From Annona cherimola (lineage: Eukaryota; Streptophyta; Magnoliopsida; Magnoliales; Annonaceae), in assembly GCA_030490835.1 (NCBI GenBank), contig CM059971.1:25723817-25787816 (forward strand): DNA of 64,000 bases. The letters are read 5' to 3'. The translations under genes were made by a program, and so were the position numbers. The notes beneath the pieces are model-generated. The model worked only from the letters and a program-made list of their open reading frames with translations, did not search any database and was not told the DNA's origin. Positions 1-9,540 of the stretch are shown in pieces. The stretch's first letter is position 1, and each line of letters opens with the position of its first letter.

Positions 1-74
1 CTGCGCACGTGCAGAATCTTCTCGTATTTTGTCTAGCTGGTGTAGCCTTCATGAACCACGGTCCCCGACCCTTA

Positions 75-90
75 GCTCTAATACCACTTG
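75..90 (-). other. LTR-retrotransposon primer-binding site (PBS), minus strand
   Basis: Read on the minus strand, the stretch next to position 90 gives TGGTATTAGAGC, one mismatch from the TGGTATCAGAGC that plant retrotransposons use to bind initiator tRNA-Met. It lies directly beside an LTR-like end (CAACA). The element's internal region would therefore lie at positions below 75 and mostly outside the window. The 1-74 stretch is too short to assign. Confidence 0.5.
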
Positions 91-746
91 TTGAAAAATG
101 GTTGCTCTAAAATAAAATATGATTTATAAAAATATTATAATAAAATAATACACCCAGAATAATTTAGACACTTTATAGGCTCCTACCCTTAATACTACCC
201 ACACTTGTCCCACAAGTATTCCCCTACTCACTTCCCTAAGCTCTCACCACCATCACTTCACTAGCACTCATCAAATACACACACACCGAATGCATATACT
301 TGTTGCTCATATTGCAAAAGGGTGAGCAGCTCCTTTATATAACCATGCATTGCCGAATATGGCATTTAATGTGGTGCGGCGATAGCATGCGGGGCGACAT
401 CCTTTTAAATGCGAAGCGACTTTTTTTTTTTAATTCGGCGCCACTTTTTTTTATTCTATTTGGCACCGCTTTTTCGGCACTGCCTTTATTTGTTGTTGAC
501 GCTCTATGGACTACCTCTAAATCAATCGCATTGGTCTATATTCTTTTCGACGGCAATGTCGTCATTTGGAGACTATCTTTGTAGCTGTCAAACTTTGGCT
601 ACAAAATCTTCTTCTCCCATGCACGCCCGATGTTCCTATTTTATCTTGAGAGCACCACTGTTGTTCTTAAGCAGATGCCAAATATAGAAATCCATGATCG
701 TGTTGCTCTATTTGCCATAATTTTTCTATGAAAGCTAGCACCAACA
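91..746 (-). mobile_element. Probable LTR of a minus-strand LTR retrotransposon
   Basis: Read on the minus strand this segment begins TGTTG near 746 and ends CAACA at 91, next to the PBS. A good TATA box (TTATATAAA on the minus strand) lies at about 333-341, as expected for an LTR promoter. The boundary at 746 is inferred from the TG...CA ends only, because no second LTR copy is in the window to align. The small open frames at 300-690 are not supported as genes. Confidence 0.45.
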
Positions 747-776
747 ACACCTCTGCTTTCCTACAAGCACGACAAT

Positions 777-1215
777 TGTAATGCTCGACTCAACTGTCGC
801 AAGTATTGTCTGCTTTAAGCCTTAGCCCATATGGTTTTATCATTTTGGGCACCTTGAATGTACCCCAAAAGGAGCCTCGATAGAGTTACCAGTGGCCTCC
901 ACTTATAGCCCAGACTCCCTTCTTCATCCTAACCGATGATGTGAGATGTTACATCCAGCCCCTTAGGGCTCTAGCGTCCTCGCTGAATGAGTTTTCGCTA
1001 GACACACCAGCAGGATATCGGGAGTCGACTCTGATACCATTTGTAACGTCCGGCCTAACTATCATAGGTATCATCTACTTTGGGCCTTAGCCTGCACGGT
1101 TTTATCCTTCAAAGTACCCTGAATGTACCCCAAAAGGTGTCTTGATAAAGTTACCAGCGACCTCCACTTATAGCCCAGACTCCCTCCTTCATCCTAACCA
1201 ATGTGGAATGTTACA
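777..1215 (-). mobile_element. TRIM (miniature LTR retrotransposon) with two LTRs
   Basis: Two direct copies of about 175 bp (777-953 and 1042-1215) both begin TGTAA, end TTACA and share the order of motifs of Katydid/Cassandra-like plant TRIMs (a CTTTGGGCC-type block, CACGGTTTTA, CCCCAAAAGG, and GATGTGRGAT-type end). Between them, GACTCTGATACCAT is the reverse complement of an initiator tRNA-Met PBS, so the element reads on the minus strand. Flanking 5-mers ACAAT (772-776) and ACAGT (1216-1220) look like a target-site duplication with one change. No protein is encoded, as is usual for TRIMs. The same family recurs at 34,527. Confidence 0.8.
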
Positions 1216-1451
1216 ACAGTCAGTCGTTGTCAACACCAACAAACTAACGACTGTATGCCACCCCAACTCTTAAATCCAGTATCTTCTGTTATTTATCGCA
1301 AGTAGTGGGTCTGTCCACCAGTTAACTCCGTAGAATCGATCAGCCACAACCACCTTCCTCCTAAAATCCAGTGAATAACAAGCCACGATTGGAACTAGAT
1401 TTGTTGCCTCTAATTAAATATGATGACCTTCATTTATAAATGCAAATTAGT

Positions 1452-1697
1452 GTTAAGCATGTAGAATTGGTCAAATCCAACGAGAGCTATTAGCTGCATA
1501 ATCGATCTTAATTGTAACTATGCAGGTTTTTCTTTGGCCATAAATGTGCTATAATTGTGCAAATTTTTCTTTGTTGGCATTTTTTATTATAAATAAGCTG
1601 ACGTTTTGTAAGTGTTTTAGTGTGGAAAAATATATGAACAACTATTATTTGTTAGCTTAAATCAATTGTCTCTGTTTCTCGTTTCATTTTTTTTACA
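1452..1697 (+). mobile_element. Possible 5' LTR of decayed copia element
   Basis: The segment starts TGTTAAGCAT and ends TTTTTACA directly before a degenerate tRNA-Met primer site (TGGTATTATAGCC at 1698-1710). About 246 bp fits the short LTRs of several plant copia lineages. The left boundary is a guess from the TG start. The 1,216-1,451 stretch before it holds nothing I recognise. Confidence 0.3.
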
Positions 1698-3745
1698 TGG
1701 TATTATAGCCTTGAAGGGCATGATAACCTTCTCATGAAGTCTTGCATTTTTTTTGTTGTCTACTATTTTGGCCCATGCCATATCTTGCTTTTCTTCTGTA
1801 TTAGCCAGCCTACATTGTCGTGTATTTCCAATTTCTAGTTTTTGAAATTCTTGGCCCATTTTACAGTTGTTATTGCCAACGCAGTCCCTGTTCTTGCCAA
1901 AGCCATCTTTATTTATTTTTGCCAACACAATCTCTGTGCTATCAACATGGCTACTGCTAACCCTTGTTTTCCATTTCCTGCCACATTGAATGTTGCTAAC
2001 TTTGTCAAATTAAGCTTACTAGTCACAACTATTTATTGCGGGAAACTCAAATCACTTCTTTAATTGAGAGTTAAGCTCTCATGGGATTTCTGTTGTATCA
2101 TCTTCAGAGTCATAATTTGATAGCAGTCCAAAAGAAGGCTAACATCCCTCAACTTTGCTCTTATTGTCAAATGAGTAAAAGCTCTAAGTTAATTTTTATG
2201 TATACTATTGAACGTACTCAATCTCCTTTTAACAAAATTCAAGGTGATTTATGGGGACCTTCTCCAGTTAGTCAAAGTAGAATCTTCATTATTTTACTAT
2301 TTTGGTTGATGATTACTCCTTCTACTGGTTTTATCCTTTTAAGAAGAAATCTGATTTTCTGTCCCTTTTTTATGCCTATAAAAAATGATTACCACTCAAT
2401 TCAATGTTGCTATCAAAGTTTTTTAGTTTGATGGGGATGAAGAATTCTTAGGGATAGGTTTTGAGTCCTATTTACATGATTATGGTATCATTCACCTTTC
2501 ATTCTGTCATGGTACTCTTGAGCAGAATAGTGTTGCCGAATGTAAATGTCGTCATATTATGGAACTTGCTTTGACTTCCTTATTTTCTTCTTCTATGGCT
2601 CTGTCATATTGGATGGATGCTTTTGCTACTGTTAATTATGTGATTAATTGCTTGCCTACTCGGTTACATAATACGAATAGCCCTTATTTCTTACTTTATA
2701 ACAAGGTGCCTGACTATGGTGTTTTCATTGGTTACAGTTATCACTCCAAGGGGTATTGGTGTCCTTATCCTCGTACAGGGCAAGTATACAACTCTAAAAG
2801 CTTGCAATAGTGGGTAAAAATGTTTAACACCGATCGTTCTTCAACTGTTGCTCCATTAAGGTTACCACATCCTTACCTTATTACACCAGAGGTTTTAGGA
2901 TTTTCATCTCCTACTCCTACAACATTGGAGCTATCTTTTAGATCAACCTATGATGGCACTTCAGATAATTCTATCTCACCTTCTACTTTTACTGACATGC
3001 CTTTCTCACATTATCCTACCACTATTATCTGTCCTAATGTGACTTGTCCTTTGCCCCTTGTCGAACTTCCTGTCTACCTCACTTAACAATAGGTCTTCTC
3101 AAAACTTATCTGTTCGGCTTCCACAATCCCACATCCTATGCAAACTCGATCAAAATCAAGTATCACTAAGCCCAATCCTTAGTATGCTCTCTCAACCAAC
3201 ATAAATGTTCCCTCCGAACAGACGATAACCTTTGCATTTAAGCATCTAGGGTGAAAGTCTGCTTTGATTGATGGGATTGATGCCTTACTTGCCACTCAAA
3301 CTTGGGAGCTTATTCCTCGTCAGCCTCACATGAATGTTGTAGGTTGTAAGTGGTTTTTTGGACCAAGTTAAAAGCCGATAGTACTATAGAACGCTTAAAG
3401 GATCTGCTAGTTGCCAATGGGTTTCATCAAGAAGAAGGTATCGATTATGTTGAGACTTTTAGTCCTGTTATCAAACCTGTTAGTCTTAGTATTGTTCTTA
3501 CCATTGCTACTGTTCGTAGATGACCTATTTGACAACTTGATGTCAAAAATGCATTCTTGCATGGTGATCTTCAAATTCCTATATATATGGAATAACCTCC
3601 TCATTTTCATGACTCTTCACATCCTAATCATGTTTGTTTATTAAAGTGTTCCCTATATGGTTTAAAATAAGCTCCTCATGCTTGGTTTGAGAAGTTTAGC
3701 CCTTATTTACTTGATGAGGTATATTTTGAACCACGGGTCCATACG
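1698..3745 (+). pseudogene. Decayed Ty1/copia gag-pol (integrase and reverse transcriptase remnants)
   Basis: After the primer site, a gag start remnant (LNVANFVKLSL, about 1985-2020) is followed, apparently after a deletion, by pre-integrase and integrase remains from about 2100: QGDLWGPSPVSQS, then the GTLEQNSVAECKCRH block with ELALTSLFSSSMALSYW (about 2510-2620) and NCLPTRLHN. Reverse transcriptase remains follow from about 3280 (LLATQTWELIPRQPH, NVVGCKW) and from 3520 (LDVKNAFLHGDL and SLYGLK in shifting frames). Many frameshifts and stops break it. No zinc knuckle, RNase H end or 3' LTR was found. It is an old, inactive copy, of a lineage different from the copia element at 55,793. The short open frames here are pieces of it, not genes. 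Confidence 0.75.
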
Positions 3746-5130
3746 ATTATATGACTGATTTTAGTCTATGAAGCACTCCACCAGAGTCCAAGTGCGAAAT
3801 TGATTTTCATTGACACGCTAATAGGTTCTAACCAATAAATATCCCAATTCCAAAGGCTCGTGATGGTGAGGGAAGATCCATCCATGGAGAAAAAAAATGG
3901 CCAGTTCAAAATAATTGTCAGCAAAACAAATTCAAAGCGGTGAGCTGGCAATTATGCATACACTCAACTTGGGCTCTTACTCAAGTGGGCCACCAGCTCT
4001 GGCTCAGGCTTTGGCTCATTGATGTTTGGCTGACAAAGGAAGCATACGATGTGGGTAGGTGTAATGTAGTCACTAACAACGCATGGACGTGTAGCTAGCA
4101 CCCAAGCTTCATTTTCAGCATCAATCATTGCCATTGAAACGGAATACCGAAATCCGGATCTTCGTTGGGTTTATGTTTATAATTAGACTAACCTGACCCG
4201 GACCGTTTTAAATAATGCCAAAAGACCCTGATATATATTAAATGGGTCAAATGAGTAAGACATGCAACGCTTCAGTTGGAAAAAATGGTAAATAAATATT
4301 TAGGAAATTTGTAGTGATGTCTTGACGAAATAATTTGGTTCCTAATCATGAAGATGCACGTACAATAAACTTGAAACAATACATGTATACTATTTATTAG
4401 GTTCCACGTCTAGCCTCTCCTTTGGTGGCCATCATGATTATCAATAGGCTGATTCTGTTTAACATAATTTATTTAATTATGACACCCAGTATCATTTCAA
4501 ACGGTTTTATCCGTTCCACACAAGCATTAGAATATCATCTATGGGTTCTCAACAACCCTGTGATTTCCACAATTAATTAAAATGAAGAAACTTAAAAAAA
4601 AAACGTGGAAAAGAATTTGCCACATAATTTTTCTTTTTAGTATTAAGCAATAAACTTCACATGCACAACTCATCTCGTGAGAAGGATAAAGGCCTAATTA
4701 GAGGGGCAACCATTCTTCTGTTTAAAAAATGTAAAATAATAATAATAATAAATAATATAAGTAAAAATAATAAAAAAAATAAAAAAAATAATAATAATAG
4801 TAATAATAATGATGATGAATATTATTACTCACACATGCTTTTTCAACAACAGATAGGGAATGATGATGAAGGCAGCATGGCAAGTGTTATGTAGTTTTTG
4901 ATATAAATGATGTATATGTAAACTTTATGTAAAGACAACGATGATAATTTTGAGATGGAAAGGAATATTTTTATTCCAATGAAAATGTTTATGGAACAGT
5001 TTTTTATCAAAACGGTGTTATGTGAAATATATTTCAAATGGGATGAATGATGAGAATTTTTCATGTATTGATGATAAAAAAAAAATCTTGTCATGTGATC
5101 AGGGCAATAATTCTGAGTCATGTTTACCAA
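3746..5130. other. Intergenic; AT-rich with simple repeats
   Basis: I see no gene in this stretch. It contains an AAT-type microsatellite (next entry) and becomes the 3' flank of the minus-strand resistance gene. The small open frames at 3,766-3,951, 4,661-4,894 and 4,843-5,130 have no recognisable content. Confidence 0.6.
4733..4822. repeat. Compound AAT/GAT microsatellite
   Basis: Imperfect run of AAT units with interspersed poly(A) and a short GAT run at its right end. Confidence 0.9.
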
Positions 5131-5423
5131 TCAAAACGATCTCGGAGTAAGGCTTCCAGGCAGCTCAGTTCGGGGGCACCACATCACATCTACTAAATCA
5201 TATAAAAAAATCAAAAGGAAATCATGCAAAAGACTTGTTTTGGAAGTCCGAGTAAAGAGAGCTACAACCATCATACAACCATAAAGCCATTTAATATTGC
5301 ACAAAAATATGCTCTGGTGAGGAAGGGAATCAACCAAAAGTTGGCATCAGATATAAAGAACATAAACCTGGCAGCCAAAAGCCATAAGCATTAGACATAA
5401 TCGGTCCAGGTCAGAGTGCCGAC
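5131..5423 (-). other. 3' flank of the CNL gene
   Basis: This is the sequence just past the CNL stop codon on the minus strand and probably includes the 3' untranslated region. An AATAAA hexamer on the minus strand occurs at about 4,969, but I cannot decide which poly(A) signal is used. No separate gene is supported. Confidence 0.3.
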
Positions 5424-8400
5424 TTAGCGTACATTCAGGTAATGAATATGTGATATCTTGGGCCAATCCTCACCCGTGTCTTTGCGGCACCTTTCCTCTA
5501 ACTTAGGACAACGCAAGATATGCAAGCTCTGCAGTCTGGTGGGAAGCCCTTCCTCCGGCAGGGCTTGGACTTGATCGCATGCATCAATCCGCAAGTACTG
5601 GAGGGAGGTGAGAGTGTGCAGCCCCGTTGGAAGTGATTTGAGATTGTCGCATGCAAAGAAGCTGAGATAGGTTAAATTTGGAGGAACATCATCCAAATCT
5701 AGAAACGTTTCCAGATGCATACAAGACTTAATGTCCAGCCTTTTCAACTGGGTTAGTGCTTTTAGGACCCCTCTAGGCATTGCTGTTAAGGAATCTAAAG
5801 TAAGGGATGAAAGGGATGGAAGGCAGGAGACAGAGTTCAATAAGTTTTCATTGCTTTCTCCAATTGTTAAGCTACCGAGGGATGGAATGGGTGGAATTGA
5901 ATCGAATCCCGAACACATTAAAACTTTTAACTCTGAAAGGGCAGAAAGGTTGGTGGGCCATTTAGTCAATTTTGGGCATCCCTTGACTACTAGTTCACGG
6001 AGGTTTCCAAACTCATCTTCACCAGCACCACACCAATCATCCAAATTATCCAATCCTTCAAGATATAACCGTTCCAAGGATGGGAAACGCAAAAGGGAGG
6101 TGAGCTGTGGGCAATTACTAATTCTTAAGATACTGAGGGCTGGAATGAGTGGAATCGAATCAAATCCCGGACACTTTGAAACTTGTAGCTTTGAAAGGGT
6201 AGAAAGATTGGTGGGCCATTTCGTCAATTTTGGGCATCTCTCGACTACTAGTTCATGGAGGTTTCCGAACTCATTTTCACCAACACCACACCAATCATCC
6301 AAATTATCCAATCCTTCAAGATTTAATCGTTCCAAGGATGGAAAACGCGGAAGGAAGGTGAGCTGCGGGCAATCACTAATTTTTAAGCACCGGAGGTGAA
6401 AGAACTGAGCTTCCGCAATATGCTTCAATTCATCCATCGCGCAGATAGAGAGTTCAACAAGGGAAGGTAACTGCCCAAGAGGAGGAAGGACTCTGCATCT
6501 TATACATCCATCTAAGGTAGCATGCGTAAGGTTGGGAAGAAGCATATCCATCCCACTTTTCATCAGCCAACTTGGAAAACTAGTGCCCATGTAGCCTTGG
6601 AAGTATAGCTTTTTGACGTTTGGATGAGGCTGGAGTGCTTCTGCCACCTCCTCTTCAAGCCTTTCATCTATTGAACTAGTTCTCTCACGGTAGCCCCACA
6701 TCAATGTCAACTTATTAATGTATGGCCTGCTCCTTAAATTGGCATGGTGAGCTGCCTCCGCATTTTGCACGTGCTTTAAATTTCTAACCCTAAGCGACCC
6801 ACGAAGATCTGTGAGATTTTTCAACTCCTCTATGCCTCTTTCTTCTTCTTTTCCAACAATGAATACTGATAACGTCTGTAAGCAAGTCAGTCGCCCAATC
6901 CCTGGTGGTGTGGATCCAAGAAAAGGGCAAAAATCAAATTGAAGATGTCGCAGATTAGTCAGCTTACTCGTCCTATTCGGTAACTTGACAAGTCCATAGC
7001 ACCCGTCGAGGATCAATGTTTGCAAATTGTAAATGTTGCAAATTGATTCTGGCAACTCTTTAATGGAGTGGTTTGCAATGTTAAGATACCTTAGATGCCT
7101 CAAGCTATCAATGGAATCAGGCACATCACATCTGTATAATTCTAGCACTCGGAGGAATTTCAAGCTATTAAACATTTCATTTGTCCACTTCAAGTTTCCT
7201 TGAAATAATAATGTCCGCAAGCCTCTCAATTCATAAATGCTCTCAACATTTACGGAACTAATAAGATTTGAGTTCAATGATAAATGTCGAGCCTTTTTGG
7301 GAATGTCTTGCCGCTGCTTAGAATCACTAGCATTAAAACACTCGCTACCTGCAATAGACTGTGCTAGATCATGGAAGAGATCGTGAATCACGTAGCGCCT
7401 CTCAGATATTGAGGATTGAAAGAAGGACCTCTGTACCAAATCATTGAAATATCTGGAACCTGTATATTCAATCTGCTCTTCGTCTTTGCCTCGAACAAAA
7501 CTATGTGCAATCCAGATCTTCACTAATTCCTGCTCGTCAAATTTATAATCCTTTGGATATAGAGAACAAAATGTGAAGCAGCGCTTTAGATGCACAGGAA
7601 GATGCTGATAACTCAATTTAAGAGCTGGTAATATCTCCCCTCCTGCTCCATGCAGCTCCCATGTTTTGCTTTTCAATACATTTTCCCACTCTCCTTCATC
7701 CCTTGTAGAAGACAATAGCCCGCCCAAAGCTTTTGCTGCCAATGGTAAGCCCTGACATTTGTCCACCATTTCCCTCCCAATTCCTACCAAACGCGGATAA
7801 TATGCATTAACATGCTCCTCATCATCATCTACAAATGCTCGGCTTCTAAACAATGCCCAACAATCTTCCTTCGATAAACCTTCCAGATTGTAAGTACATT
7901 TTGGTTGCATGACACCTGAAACTGCTTGGCTTCGCGTTGTCACCACAATCTTACTGCCCTTTTTCCCATACGCAAATGGCCCTCGCAATTGGTCCCAGTA
8001 GCTGGATTTTTCGTTCCACACATCATCCAATACCAATAAAAATCTCTTCCCATTCAAGATCTCCTGAAGGCGACTCTGCAAAGCGTCAATGCTTGACAGA
8101 TTGCAGGAACTTCCGCTCGCTGATTCTATAATTTCTCTGGTAAGCCTGATGACATCAAAATCTTCTGATACACAAACCCATGCCCGCAGCTCGAAATCTG
8201 ATTTTACTTTGTCGTCGTTATAGACTAGCTGTGCAAGCGTAGTCTTGCCCTGTCCTCCCATTCCATTGATTGCAACAACAGAGAGTTTTCTTCTGTTGCT
8301 AGAATCGTTGGACAATAAAGATTCTATTATCTGGTCTTTTTCTTTTTTGCGACCGAAGATTTCTGATTCATCTTTTACAGAACCAACCAGCTGTCGTTGC

Positions 8401-8891
8401 CCCTCCCTTATTTCGAATTGTTTCCTTGCAGACCTGGCTTGAAGATGGAGCTTTGCCTTTTCATCCGCAATCTTATCTAATTGCTCATTTATGTCTTTTA
8501 TCCTGTGTGCCATCTCCCGCCGATAACCAACTTGAGTGCTGCAGCTAAAACAAGATGGTAGAAAGTTGCATACCTGCTGCTTAATCTTCATCCGGCCAGA
8601 TCCTGTTTTGCTCTCCATTATTGATTGCTGAGCTTCAATAGCCATGTCATCCACCAAGTCATCCGCATCATAAGCAACATCTTGAAGCTTCTCGAGCCAA
8701 TCCTTTACAGCCTTGGATTCAGACTGTGTGTCCTCTGCATCTTCCAGCACTGCATGAATTCCAGACAAAGTGCTCTTCAGATTCTTAAGCTCCTTGTCCA
8801 CACCCCACACCAGCCGAAGCTCTTCCATGGCGGAAGATGCCAAGTTTCCGAAGATGACATCAAGAAGTGGGGATAGAATTAGTTCTGCCAT
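5424..8891 (-). CDS. CC-NB-ARC-LRR (CNL) disease-resistance protein, intron-less
   Basis: Intracellular immune receptor of the CNL class, expected to sense a pathogen effector and switch by ADP/ATP exchange. The 1,155-residue frame is open and complete in one exon. An Rx-type coiled-coil domain occupies about 1-165, with an EDVID-like stretch AYDADDLVDD at 73-82. NB-ARC follows: P-loop GMGGQGKTTLA at 210-220, RNBS-A around 233-255, kinase-2 LLVLDDVW at 285-292, RNBS-B KIVVTTR at 314-320, GLPLAAKALGG at 381-391, RNBS-D CFTFCSLYPKDY at 438-449, and an MHD-type motif IHD at 502-504 (first residue I, not M). LRRs run from about 535 to the end. All key nucleotide-binding motifs are present, so it looks functional. 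The start was chosen because MAELILSPLLDVIF matches family N-termini. The family is usually 850-1,400 residues. Two LRR blocks are tandem copies (see repeat at 5,865-6,380). The opposite-strand frame at 5,731-6,399 is a shadow. The exact pathogen target cannot be inferred. Confidence 0.95.
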   Translation of the reverse strand: MAELILSPLLDVIFGNLASSAMEELRLVWGVDKELKNLKSTLSGIHAVLEDAEDTQSESKAVKDWLEKLQDVAYDADDLVDDMAIEAQQSIMESKTGSGRMKIKQQVCNFLPSCFSCSTQVGYRREMAHRIKDINEQLDKIADEKAKLHLQARSARKQFEIREGQRQLVGSVKDESEIFGRKKEKDQIIESLLSNDSSNRRKLSVVAINGMGGQGKTTLAQLVYNDDKVKSDFELRAWVCVSEDFDVIRLTREIIESASGSSCNLSSIDALQSRLQEILNGKRFLLVLDDVWNEKSSYWDQLRGPFAYGKKGSKIVVTTRSQAVSGVMQPKCTYNLEGLSKEDCWALFRSRAFVDDDEEHVNAYYPRLVGIGREMVDKCQGLPLAAKALGGLLSSTRDEGEWENVLKSKTWELHGAGGEILPALKLSYQHLPVHLKRCFTFCSLYPKDYKFDEQELVKIWIAHSFVRGKDEEQIEYTGSRYFNDLVQRSFFQSSISERRYVIHDLFHDLAQSIAGSECFNASDSKQRQDIPKKARHLSLNSNLISSVNVESIYELRGLRTLLFQGNLKWTNEMFNSLKFLRVLELYRCDVPDSIDSLRHLRYLNIANHSIKELPESICNIYNLQTLILDGCYGLVKLPNRTSKLTNLRHLQFDFCPFLGSTPPGIGRLTCLQTLSVFIVGKEEERGIEELKNLTDLRGSLRVRNLKHVQNAEAAHHANLRSRPYINKLTLMWGYRERTSSIDERLEEEVAEALQPHPNVKKLYFQGYMGTSFPSWLMKSGMDMLLPNLTHATLDGCIRCRVLPPLGQLPSLVELSICAMDELKHIAEAQFFHLRCLKISDCPQLTFLPRFPSLERLNLEGLDNLDDWCGVGENEFGNLHELVVERCPKLTKWPTNLSTLSKLQVSKCPGFDSIPLIPALSILRISNCPQLTSLLRFPSLERLYLEGLDNLDDWCGAGEDEFGNLRELVVKGCPKLTKWPTNLSALSELKVLMCSGFDSIPPIPSLGSLTIGESNENLLNSVSCLPSLSSLTLDSLTAMPRGVLKALTQLKRLDIKSCMHLETFLDLDDVPPNLTYLSFFACDNLKSLPTGLHTLTSLQYLRIDACDQVQALPEEGLPTRLQSLHILRCPKLEERCRKDTGEDWPKISHIHYLNVR
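5865..6380 (-). repeat. 258-bp in-frame tandem duplication in the LRR region
   Basis: Codons 838-923 and 924-1009 of the CNL gene are two adjacent copies of an 86-residue block with the same order of motifs (CPQLT, FPSLERL, EGLDNLDDWCG, EFGNL, CPKLTKWPTNLS, GFDSIP). The period is exactly 258 bp (for example TGAGCTG at 6,101 and 6,359). Differences lie mostly at a few residues between conserved LRR positions, while the second copy loses similarity near its end. Confidence 0.92.
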
Positions 8892-9008
8892 ATTGCGAGG
8901 AAGGAATCGGAAGAGGAAGGAAATGGCAGATCCTTTGTGGTCTGAGATATGCTACAAGGTCAGTCGTCGCCCTCCCGGTAAACCAGGAAGATGTACCGAA
9001 AGATTCCC

Positions 9009-9086
9009 AGTAGCTGGTTCTAGTTTTTTTTTTTCTTTTTTTTTTAAAAAAAAAAAGAAAAAAAGAAAAAAAAGTAGCTGGTTCTA
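9009..9086. repeat. Poly(T)/poly(A) insertion flanked by 14-bp direct repeat
   Basis: A perfect 14-bp direct repeat AGTAGCTGGTTCTA (9,009-9,022 and 9,073-9,086) flanks 50 bp made only of about 22 T (one C) followed by about 27 A (two G). The insertion lies about 120-200 bp upstream of the CNL start codon. Flanking duplication plus homopolymer looks like target-primed reverse transcription that left little but tail sequence. It can fold as a hairpin. Confidence 0.8.
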
Positions 9087-9329
9087 TTTCTTTAATTTGA
9101 AAGCACATGGGAAGCGCTATTTCTTAATTTAGTGCACATGGGAAATGGGAATTTCAATGAACATGGGAAATTGGGGCCACCACCGTTCTCCAGAACTTGT
9201 CTCCTTGTTGCCAAGGTACCTGACGTGCTTAGCTTCTAGGAATTGAGTTTCGGATTGAAGTTAAACTGAACCCGAACTTGAAGACCCGCCAGATTTCTCA
9301 TGTTTATATAGATATATTACATGGATAAA

Positions 9330-9540
9330 TTTTTAAGGCGCCTGATAGAAAACATATATTTTTATTTTTTATAAAACTTATTAATCTAGGTGCATTATTA
9401 GCTTTAGTTGATCAGTCTGATGTGTAAAACCCAATACAATTTATACACACATCTAATTGGTTTATAAATTTAATACATCTAAATTAATAGTTTGATAAAA
9501 AAAATAAAAAATAAATGTTTTTGTACCGGTTTGAAATGAG
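9330..9540. mobile_element. Fold-back MITE (family 1)
   Basis: Left arm (AAAACATATATTTTTATT, then TTATTAATCTAGGTGCAT) is repeated inverted on the right (ATACATCTAAATTAATAG, then AAAATAAATGTTTTT). The arms are about 75 bp around a short centre. The TTAATCTAG... arm motif also occurs in the elements near 24,415 and 40,697. Confidence 0.6.

Noticed and set aside
1030..1045. tRNA-Met-like sequence as a tRNA gene
   Set aside because: Only the 12-base primer site complementary to the tRNA 3' end is present, as in LTR elements. No cloverleaf is there.
5731..6399. 222-codon plus-strand open frame opposite the CNL LRR region
   Set aside because: It is the antisense shadow of the duplicated LRR block. 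The repeat simply lengthens a chance frame, and it matches no known protein.
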